From positions 1 to 6,098 of the forward strand of contig SPDA01000134.1 in NCBI GenBank assembly GCA_004525155.1: DNA of 6,098 bases, given 5' to 3'. Origin of the DNA: Spirochaetales bacterium. GTDB taxonomy: Bacteria; Spirochaetota; Spirochaetia; SPDA01. The position numbers and the translations under genes were made by a program. The notes beneath the pieces were generated by a model, which worked only from the letters and a program-made list of their open reading frames with translations, did no database searches and was not told the DNA's origin. The stretch's first letter is position 1. The number at the start of each line of letters is the position of its first letter. Below, piece after piece: positions 1 through 5,226 of this stretch.

Positions 1-447
1 CAGGTCCGGGCGCAGGGCGTCAAGAACGCCATGGCCGAATACGGCATCAAATCTTTCGAAATGATCGATGCCGGCGGGCTTGAAGCGACAACGGTCGAAT
101 CAAGAATTACCGCTTATCTTACCTCCCATCCGGAAACGACATTCATTATGGGCGCCGGCGGGATTTGTACGGACAGACTGATGAGTTCCCTGAAGGCAGC
201 GGGTAAAAATCCCGGCGAATTATATGCCGGAGGGTTCGATGCCGCGCCCGCGACACTGGAAGGGCTCGCTACCGGTTACCTTATCGCATCCATCGACCAG
301 CAGCAGTATCTGCAGGGTTATCTGGCGATCTACGCCATGTACCTGAACAAAAAATACGGGCTGACTCCCAATGTGGATACCGGCGGATACCTCATTACCC
401 CGGACAAGGTCGACATGATAAAGGACCTTTCCGGAAAATACCGATAA
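1..447 (+). CDS. Sugar ABC transporter substrate-binding protein, C-terminal part (5'-truncated)
   Basis: Periplasmic binding protein of the ribose/galactose type (type 1 fold, Peripla_BP_4-like) that would deliver a sugar or related small molecule to the permeases encoded downstream. The reading frame is open from base 1, giving 148 visible residues; family members are usually 300-370 residues, so more than half lies outside the window and an internal Met at 31 is not the start. Typical C-lobe features are seen: a GAGGICTDRL stretch where the family has its 'N D ... A' ligand and hinge region, then GGFDAAPATLEGLATGYL followed by ASIDQQQYLQGYLAIYAMYL, the classic 'tvdQ.p..qG' segment. The gene ends with TAA and is followed 20 nt later by a strong intrinsic terminator. 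The two permeases and ATPase after it support the assignment. The transported sugar cannot be told from this fragment. Confidence 0.88.
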   Translation, partial: QVRAQGVKNAMAEYGIKSFEMIDAGGLEATTVESRITAYLTSHPETTFIMGAGGICTDRLMSSLKAAGKNPGELYAGGFDAAPATLEGLATGYLIASIDQQQYLQGYLAIYAMYLNKKYGLTPNVDTGGYLITPDKVDMIKDLSGKYR

Positions 448-466
448 CAGACTTTTTCTAATCCAC

Positions 467-505
467 CCTGGCGCTTGATACTATCAAGCGCCGGGTTTTT
501 TATTT
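467..505 (+). terminator. Intrinsic terminator/attenuator between binding-protein gene and first permease
   Basis: A perfect 10-bp inverted repeat, GGCGCTTGAT (470-479) and ATCAAGCGCC (483-492) with a 3-nt loop, can be extended by a T-G wobble and two C-G pairs to 467-495. It is followed immediately by six Ts (496-501) and a further TTT. This is a textbook Rho-independent terminator. It lies inside the transport operon, so it probably lets only part of the transcription continue into the permease and ATPase genes. That fits the known need for more binding protein than membrane complex; a separate promoter for the permease gene is not obvious in the 26 nt that follow. Confidence 0.9.
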
Positions 506-527
506 ATACTAACCTTACGAGGTATTC

Positions 528-1499
528 ATGAATCAGGTTAAAACACGATTCTTTTCTTTCAATGAATTGAATACAATAATAACCTTTGTCGTGGTCGTGG
601 TAATCTTTTCCGTGTTCACACCGAATCATCTTTTTATAGACGCCAGAAACCTCGCCTCAATGGCAAAGCTTATTCCGGATATCGGGATTGTGGCGCTCGG
701 GGTGGGAATATTGATGGTAGCCGGGGAATTCGACCTCTCGGTATCTTCAGTATTGCCGCTCTGCTCCTTCGTGTTCGTAAAGTTCCTGGAGACGGGTATG
801 TATCCCGTGCTGGCGCTTTTGCTGACCTTGCCGGTGGGCGCCGCGCTCGGGTTTATTAACGGGATGATCATGGTAAAGACAGGGCTTCCCTCCTTCATCA
901 TTACCTTAAGTACCATGCTCTTCATTAAGGGACTTCTCTTCAGTGTATCTAAAATGATGCCCATAAGTCTGTTCAAGTACCTGCCCTCCAGCGCTTCTTT
1001 TACCCTCGCTTTAACAGGTACAATCGGACGATTCCCTGTACAGTTTATCTGGCTTTTAGGTATCGCCATTGTGCTGGGCGTCATTTTACGCCGCAACAAA
1101 TTCGGCAACTGGATTTACGCGACCGGCAGCAACCAGGAGGCCGCCCGGGCCATGGGAGTGAACATCGGCCTGGTTAAAATATCGCTTTACATGCTCATCG
1201 GCGTGTTATGTGCCTTCGCGGGTATTATGCAGGCAACCAGGCTGGGGTCGTTCGCGGCCACACAGGGTGTGGGTTTTGAACTCCAGGCCATAGCCGCGGT
1301 CGTCGTAGGCGGGACCAGCCTGCGCGGCGGAATCGGCAGCGTGTGGGGCATGTTTTTAGGTCTCTTCATAATCAAAACCATAGAGACCGGCCTGATTCTC
1401 ATGCGCGTACCGGTTTTCGGAGTGGAAACTTTTATCGGCATAGCGGTTATTCTCTTCGTAATAATAAATGAAACGCTCAATCGACGGAGCGGGAAATAA
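528..1499 (+). CDS. Sugar ABC transporter permease (RbsC/FrcC family), first paralogue
   Basis: Inner-membrane channel subunit of a CUT2-type sugar importer (BPD_transp_2 family), 323 residues, a normal length for the family. The chain is strongly hydrophobic, with many membrane segments starting around residues 16-31 and continuing to 299-314. Family motifs visible are GEFDLS at 66-71 after the ALGVGILMVA helix, the cytoplasmic coupling loop GNWIYATGSNQEAARAMGVN (193-212), and AAVVVGGTSLRGGIGSVWG (256-274). The ATG at 528 is chosen because ACGAGG (517-522) lies 5 nt upstream and the N-terminus fits the family. The ATPase gene follows after 12 nt. It is clearly homologous to the second permease at 2286-3293 along the whole length, so the channel may be a heterodimer. 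Substrate unknown. Confidence 0.93.
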   Translation: MNQVKTRFFSFNELNTIITFVVVVVIFSVFTPNHLFIDARNLASMAKLIPDIGIVALGVGILMVAGEFDLSVSSVLPLCSFVFVKFLETGMYPVLALLLTLPVGAALGFINGMIMVKTGLPSFIITLSTMLFIKGLLFSVSKMMPISLFKYLPSSASFTLALTGTIGRFPVQFIWLLGIAIVLGVILRRNKFGNWIYATGSNQEAARAMGVNIGLVKISLYMLIGVLCAFAGIMQATRLGSFAATQGVGFELQAIAAVVVGGTSLRGGIGSVWGMFLGLFIIKTIETGLILMRVPVFGVETFIGIAVILFVIINETLNRRSGK

Positions 1500-1511
1500 A
1501 GGCGGAACATT

Positions 1512-2273
1512 ATGAGCGATACTGCACAGAACGATATTCTCTTGCAACTCGAAGGGGTGAACAAGTGGTTCGGCAAGATCCACTGTCTTCAGGATATCAA
1601 TTTCAGCGCCCGCCGGGCGGAAACTATCGGCCTTGTGGGAGACAACGGCGCGGGAAAATCCACCCTTATTAAAATCATTTCCGGATATCATCATGCCGAT
1701 TCCGGATCCTTTTTTTGGGAAGGAAAAAAAGTGAATGTGACCTGTCCCAGGGACGCGAGAGCTTTGGGCGTGGAAACAGTGTATCAGGATCAGGCCCTTG
1801 CTCCTCACTTAAGCATAGCGCGAAACATCTTCATGGGCAGGGAACCAAGCGGGGGCGGCGGATTTCTCAAGGAAAAACTCATGGCCGAGGAGAGCCTCAA
1901 GGCCTTAAGCAACCTTGGGCTTAACGTGAAATCCTCGGAAACGCCGGTCATGAAACTTTCCGGCGGGGAACGGCAGGGTGTCGCCATCGCGAGAGCAATT
2001 CACTTCGAAGCGAAGCTTGTCATTCTCGACGAACCCACCAATGCCCTCTCCGTTAAAGAGGTTCACGAGGTGCTCGAGTTCGTACGGCAGATGAAACGTA
2101 AAAATCTTTCCGTCATTCTCATATCGCATAACCTGCACCACGTGTATTCCGTAGCGGACCGCATCGTGGTTATTTCCCACGGCAAAGTGCTTACGGACGT
2201 GAAAACGAGCGAAACATCCGTTGACCATCTATCGGACATGATCGTCAGCGGCACATTGGGCAAGGTCGTGTAA
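1512..2273 (+). CDS. Sugar ABC transporter ATP-binding protein, single-domain FrcA type
   Basis: Cytoplasmic ATPase that powers the sugar importer. At 253 residues it holds only one nucleotide-binding domain, like FrcA of the fructose transporter and unlike the roughly 500-residue tandem ATPases RbsA, XylG and MglA. Motifs in order: Walker A GDNGAGKST (43-51), Q-loop region VYQDQALAP (90-98, Q92), signature LSGGERQ (149-155), Walker B LVILDEP (169-175) with catalytic E174, and switch histidine H206 in ILISHNLHHV. The stretch NALSVKE after Walker B and HNLHHV are typical of the FrcA group. The signature has E in place of the more common Q (LSGGE), which is tolerated in many active ABC proteins. 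Start ATG 1512 has only a modest ribosome-binding site (AAAGG, 1498-1502). It sits between the two permease genes with 12-nt gaps on both sides. Intact catalytic residues indicate an active enzyme. Confidence 0.94.
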   Translation: MSDTAQNDILLQLEGVNKWFGKIHCLQDINFSARRAETIGLVGDNGAGKSTLIKIISGYHHADSGSFFWEGKKVNVTCPRDARALGVETVYQDQALAPHLSIARNIFMGREPSGGGGFLKEKLMAEESLKALSNLGLNVKSSETPVMKLSGGERQGVAIARAIHFEAKLVILDEPTNALSVKEVHEVLEFVRQMKRKNLSVILISHNLHHVYSVADRIVVISHGKVLTDVKTSETSVDHLSDMIVSGTLGKVV

Positions 2274-2285
2274 GGGGGGACCGGA

Positions 2286-3293
2286 GTGAATATTCAGACG
2301 AAAACGCCGGGTGCTTCCATCAAATCGGCCGGTTCGGTTTTTTTACGGTTTAAGTCTTTAGGTGTTCTTGCCATTTTTGTCGTTCTCGTGGTTCTGCTTT
2401 CCATTTTCTCTCATGATAATAATTTTATCCGCCTGGAAAACATACGGAACCTTCTTTCCTATGGCAGCGAATTTGGTATCATCGTTCTGGGGGCCGGGAT
2501 ACTCATGATAGTGGGCGAATTTGACCTGTCTATAGGTTCCGTACTTGCCGTTACCTCACTGGTCTTCACCCTGCTCTTCAAGGCCGGCCTCAATCCTTTT
2601 CTTGCCTTTGCGATAACTCTGGCAGCCGGGCTTGTAACCGGGCTCATTAACGGGCTCATCACTGTCAAGGCTAAAATACTGTCTTTCGTGGCGACTCTCG
2701 GCGCCATGATGCTTTGGCGCGGCACGACCCTTCTCATATCCTCCGGTGTTCAGATGCCGGCGGACACCTCGAGCTACAAGGCCTTTACCTTCATGTTTAT
2801 CGGAAACATCGGGGGGGTCATACCCATGCAGGCGGTGTGGTTTGTTCTGGCCATGATAATCCTGTATTTCCTCGTTCACCGTCACAGGTTCGGCAACTGG
2901 ATCTTCGCCACCGGCGACAACAGCGCCGCCGCCCGTTCCATGTGTATCAACACGGACGCGGTAAAAATCCTCGCCTTTATGCTTGTGGGGTTTTTAACGG
3001 CCTTCGCGGCGGGCATGCAGACGGTGCATTCCGCGGCATTCTCCAGCCGGGCAGGTACGGGCTGGGAACTTCGCGTTATCGCGGCATCCGTGGTGGGGGG
3101 AACCTCCCTTTTAGGCGGCAGGGGAAGTATGGTGGGTATATTCTTAGGCGCCCTCATCATAGTCGTCATCGAGAACGCCCTTACCATAGCGCGGCTTCCC
3201 TACGAGTGGACCTACATGGTCTACGGTCTCGTGCTGATGTTCGCAGCCCTTCTGGACCTCTTTATCGAAACAAGAAAACTGAAATCCGCCTGA
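2286..3293 (+). CDS. Sugar ABC transporter permease (RbsC/FrcC family), second paralogue, GTG start
   Basis: Second inner-membrane permease of the same importer, 335 residues, BPD_transp_2 family. The same landmarks as the first paralogue recur in the same order: GIIVLGAGILMIVGEFDLS (64-82), the coupling loop GNWIFATGDNSAAARSMCIN (203-222) and AASVVGGTSLLGGRGS (266-281). The N-terminus is about 10 residues longer than in the first permease before the first membrane helix (about 25-41). The start is GTG at 2286, chosen because a strong purine-rich GGGGGA (2275-2280) sits 5 nt upstream and no ATG lies nearby in frame. The upstream ATPase gene ends 12 nt before. With two different permeases and one ATPase, the likely complex is permease 1 + permease 2 + two copies of the ATPase; the alternative is two homodimeric channels sharing one ATPase. 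Confidence 0.93.
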   Translation: MNIQTKTPGASIKSAGSVFLRFKSLGVLAIFVVLVVLLSIFSHDNNFIRLENIRNLLSYGSEFGIIVLGAGILMIVGEFDLSIGSVLAVTSLVFTLLFKAGLNPFLAFAITLAAGLVTGLINGLITVKAKILSFVATLGAMMLWRGTTLLISSGVQMPADTSSYKAFTFMFIGNIGGVIPMQAVWFVLAMIILYFLVHRHRFGNWIFATGDNSAAARSMCINTDAVKILAFMLVGFLTAFAAGMQTVHSAAFSSRAGTGWELRVIAASVVGGTSLLGGRGSMVGIFLGALIIVVIENALTIARLPYEWTYMVYGLVLMFAALLDLFIETRKLKSA

Positions 3294-3505
3294 AGGGCTT
3301 TCCGGCGCGGAATTTCACTGCCTGTTCCTGACGGCTTTTCCCGTTTTTTGCCGATTCCGTCGCGGCAAACGCGAGCTTTAGGGCAGCTTCCGCATCTTCC
3401 TGACCTGCCCCCCCCATAAACCGATCCATCATTATAATGTCGTATAGCGCTTAAGGAGGGACTGCTCTCGCAGGGCAGAACAGCTAGTGAAGACGCGGCA
3501 GGTTC
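3294..3505. other. Non-coding stretch between the two operons
   Basis: No credible gene on either strand. Contents: the weak hairpin at 3331-3349; an imperfect inverted repeat that overlaps the end of the permease gene (3281-3289 with 3307-3316, one bulge); a run of eight C (3408-3415); a perfect but isolated TATAAT at 3433-3438 with no recognisable -35 box at the right distance; and AAGGAGGG (3453-3460), which looks like a ribosome-binding site but has no ATG, GTG or TTG within reach. CTGCCC at 3405-3410 is complementary to GGGCAG at both 3381-3386 and 3473-3478. I cannot assign a function to any of these. Confidence 0.6.
3331..3349 (+). terminator. Weak possible intrinsic terminator after the sugar-transport operon
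   Basis: ACGG (3331-3334) and CCGT (3341-3344) can form a 4-bp stem (5 with a G-T wobble) around a CTTTTC loop, followed by a run of T to 3349. The stem is short and would be weak. It is the only T-tailed hairpin I see in the 200 nt after the second permease, so the operon may end here, by Rho, or by reading into the next operon. Confidence 0.35.
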
Positions 3506-3535
3506 TTGACATGTGCTGCGGCCCCGGGTTATTGT
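3506..3535 (+). promoter_or_regulatory. Sigma70-type promoter of the tup operon
   Basis: A perfect -35 box TTGACA (3506-3511), an 18-nt spacer and TATTGT (3530-3535, four of six bases match TATAAT). The predicted transcription start is about 3541-3543, only a few bases before the first conserved base of the riboswitch (3546). The fit between the promoter and the RNA element supports both calls. No obvious palindromic operator (for example a ModE-type site) overlaps it. Confidence 0.7.
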
Positions 3536-3545
3536 CTTTCAAATA

Positions 3546-3692
3546 CTCCGAGCCTTATCACCCTACGGTTCGTACCCGCAGCCGGTACGATCTAAGGATT
3601 AAGGACGATGGCTGATAGCATCAGCCGCGGCCGGCGTTGCCGGTCGAAGGGCCTGCGTGGAAACACACAGACCTCCCGAATTTGGAAAGGAG
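3546..3692 (+). promoter_or_regulatory. Moco/Tuco-family riboswitch in the tupA leader, translational type
   Basis: Leader RNA proposed to bind the molybdenum (or tungsten) pterin cofactor and repress tupA. Stems read from the sequence: P1, CTCC (3546-3549) with GGAG (3689-3692), then an internal loop and CC (3553-3554) with GG (3684-3685); P2, CCT (3562-3564) with AGG (3595-3597) and TCGTACC (3570-3576) with GGTACGA (3584-3590); P3, GGCTGAT (3610-3616) with ATCAGCC (3620-3626); P4, 3628-3635 with 3639-3646; P5, CTGCGTG (3653-3659) with CACACAG (3664-3670), one mismatch, capped by a GAAA tetraloop (3660-3663). The P2 internal loop CTACGG/TCTAAGG resembles the 11-nt GAAA-tetraloop receptor with two changes. 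Conserved-looking blocks CTCCGAGCC, AAGGA, CCTCCCGA and GGAAAGG agree with the Moco motif as I remember it. P1 includes the tupA Shine-Dalgarno and there is no T-tract, so control should be at translation. A covariance-model search was not possible here. Confidence 0.82.
3687..3692 (+). promoter_or_regulatory. tupA Shine-Dalgarno, sequestered in riboswitch P1
   Basis: AAGGAG lies 6 nt before ATG 3699 and fixes that codon as the tupA start over the upstream in-frame ATG at 3657, which sits inside riboswitch stem P5 and would add 14 residues before the signal peptide. Its GGAG is also the 3' strand of P1 (partner CTCC at 3546-3549) and could alternatively pair with CTCC at 3673-3676. Confidence 0.85.
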
Positions 3693-3698
3693 AACCCC

Positions 3699-4511
3699 AT
3701 GAAAAAACCCCTCATCGCCGGCATCATTCTTTTTCTCGCCGTCAGTTTCTCCCTGACCGCGGCGCCGGCCAACCCGCGTCTCAAACTTGCGACCACCACC
3801 AGCACGGAAAACAGCGGCCTCTTAAAATTTCTGCTTCCGGCCTTTGAAGCAGAAACCGGCTACAAGGTCGACGTTATCTCAGTCGGAACAGGCGCGGGCC
3901 TTGAACTGGGTAAAAAGGGCGATGTGGACGCAGTACTGGTTCATGCACGAACCGAGGAGGACAAATTCGTCGCCGAGGGGTCCGGAGTAAACCGGAAAGA
4001 CGTGATGCACAACGATTTCGTGTTTCTCGGTCCTGCAAAGGACCCCGCAGGGGTTAAAAAAACGAAAACCGCAGCCGAAGCACTCGCGGCAATTGCGAAG
4101 ACCGGCAGCAGTTTCGTGTCCAGGGGCGACAATTCCGGAACCCACATCAAGGAAAAGGAATTGTGGGCACTGGCAGGCATTAAGCCCCAGGGAAAATGGT
4201 ACAAGGAGGCGGGTCAGGGCATGGGCGCCGTCATAACCATGACCAACGACATGCAGGGTTATACCCTGACCGACCGGGGCACCTACATCGCCATGAAGAA
4301 AAAGGTGGACCTCGTCGTGGTCAGCGAGGGGGATACCCTGCTCTTCAACGCCTACGGCATCATTGCCGTCAATCCTGACAAGTACAGTCACCTCAATTAC
4401 GAAGGCGCCATGGCCCTGGTCAACTGGATCGTGAGTCCCGAAGGCCAGAAAATGATTGCGTACTACAAGGTGAACGGTGAACAGCTCTTTTTTCCCGATG
4501 CCCTCGAGTAG
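3699..4511 (+). CDS. tupA: Tungstate ABC transporter periplasmic binding protein TupA
   Basis: High-affinity oxyanion-binding protein (PBP type 2 fold, TupA/WtpA-like group) that captures tungstate in the periplasm and passes it to TupB. The product is 270 residues. Residues 1-24 form a signal peptide (two Lys, hydrophobic core 5-19, likely cut after an AAPA or LTA site) with no lipobox Cys, so the mature protein should be soluble. The mature protein opens with KLATTTSTENSGLL; TTTS (32-35) is the family anion-binding signature. Further family blocks are VGTGAGLELGKKGDVDAVLVHA (62-83, GDVD and VHA conserved), NDFVFLGPAKDPAG (105-118), SRGDNSGTH (141-149), GQGMG (172-176), YTLTDRGTY (188-196) and NPDK (225-228). 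Arg142 of SRGD may match the Arg reported to favour tungstate over molybdate in a Desulfovibrio TupA; this is from memory. ModA-like molybdate or VupA-like vanadate specificity is the main alternative. The gene is the first of the operon and carries the riboswitch leader. Confidence 0.9.
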   Translation: MKKPLIAGIILFLAVSFSLTAAPANPRLKLATTTSTENSGLLKFLLPAFEAETGYKVDVISVGTGAGLELGKKGDVDAVLVHARTEEDKFVAEGSGVNRKDVMHNDFVFLGPAKDPAGVKKTKTAAEALAAIAKTGSSFVSRGDNSGTHIKEKELWALAGIKPQGKWYKEAGQGMGAVITMTNDMQGYTLTDRGTYIAMKKKVDLVVVSEGDTLLFNAYGIIAVNPDKYSHLNYEGAMALVNWIVSPEGQKMIAYYKVNGEQLFFPDALE

Positions 4512-4542
4512 GGCCTAACCGGTTTGTTAAATCTGGAGGAGT

Positions 4543-5226
4543 ATGGATAATCCGTTTCTGCAGGCTGTACGGCTCATAGTATCGGGCGACAGGGAGATAT
4601 ACCTCATTGTATTGACCTCCCTGCGCCTTTCCCTGACATCGACCGCAATTACCGGGGTCGTTACCGTACCGCTCGGCATCCTTCTACGGTTCGCGGCCTT
4701 TCCGCTCAAAAGGGCCGTTGTGGCTGTACTTAACGCCCTCATGGCTCTGCCCACGGTTGTGGTGGGACTTTTCGTGTACTCGCTGCTCTCCAGGTCGGGT
4801 CCCCTGGGTTCGCTCAATCTTCTGTTCACACCGGCCGCCATTGTCGCGGGGCAGGTGGTGCTTTCCCTTCCCATCATCCTGTCGCTTGTGTATTCGGGAT
4901 TATCCAAGCTGGATGACCGGTTTCAGGAAACCCTTGTGACCCTGGGCGCGAAAAAGGGAAACATGGTACGAGCCGCGATCGTTGAAGGCAGGTTCGTCAT
5001 CATTTCAGCTCTGCTTGCCGGTTTCGGACGGGTCCTGGGCGAGGTGGGCATTTCCATGATGCTGGGCGGCAACATCCGGTTTTACACGAGAACGATGACA
5101 ACAACCATAGCCCTGGAAACGAGCAAAGGGGAGTTTGAATCAGGTCTGGCCCTTGGCTTCATACTCATGATACTTGCGCTTGTCATAAACGGCATCCTGC
5201 ACTACGCGGTGCGCCATGACCGGTAA
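4543..5226 (+). CDS. tupB: Tungstate ABC transporter permease TupB
   Basis: Inner-membrane channel subunit for tungstate (BPD_transp_1 family), 227 residues, the usual size for TupB/ModB-like permeases. About five membrane segments are visible: roughly 22-50, 57-82, 97-118, 150-174 and 203-222. The cytoplasmic coupling helix (EAA-type loop) is ETLVTLGAKKGNMVRAAIVEG at 129-149, with the conserved Gly136, followed by AGFGRVLGEVGISMMLGGNI (159-178), highly typical of TupB. The ATG at 4543 is preceded by GGAGG (4535-4539) only 3 nt away, a tight but acceptable spacing; no better in-frame start exists. The gene begins 31 nt after tupA and overlaps the start of tupC by 11 nt, so the three genes are almost certainly cotranscribed. 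Confidence 0.9.
   Translation: MDNPFLQAVRLIVSGDREIYLIVLTSLRLSLTSTAITGVVTVPLGILLRFAAFPLKRAVVAVLNALMALPTVVVGLFVYSLLSRSGPLGSLNLLFTPAAIVAGQVVLSLPIILSLVYSGLSKLDDRFQETLVTLGAKKGNMVRAAIVEGRFVIISALLAGFGRVLGEVGISMMLGGNIRFYTRTMTTTIALETSKGEFESGLALGFILMILALVINGILHYAVRHDR

Noticed and set aside
2714..3331. 205-codon open frame overlapping the second permease in another frame
   Set aside because: The product is rich in Arg, His and Gly with no family resemblance, a typical shadow of the GC-biased permease gene.
3433..3438. TATAAT as the main tup promoter
   Set aside because: No -35 box at 16-18 nt (the position is a C-run), and the promoter at 3506-3535 fits the riboswitch start much better.
3575..3588. 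14-nt exact match CCCGCAGCCGGTAC between the riboswitch P2 region and the start of tupC (5243-5256)
   Set aside because: A single 14-nt match is somewhat unlikely by chance in 6 kb but has no flanking similarity, and each copy is explained by its own context (a hairpin; coding sequence).
3657..3698. Extension of tupA to an upstream in-frame ATG at 3657
   Set aside because: It would place a charged 14-residue stretch before the signal peptide, has no ribosome-binding site, and lies inside riboswitch stem P5; ATG 3699 has AAGGAG at ideal spacing.
3608..3847. 79-codon open frame beginning with ATG at 3608, preceded by AAGGA
   Set aside because: It runs through the riboswitch stems and into tupA in another frame, and its product is basic and resembles no family. 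The AAGGA is explained as riboswitch sequence.
3879..4391. 170-codon minus-strand open frame opposite tupA
   Set aside because: Antisense shadow: tupA is supported by conserved motifs along its full length, and the minus-strand product has none.
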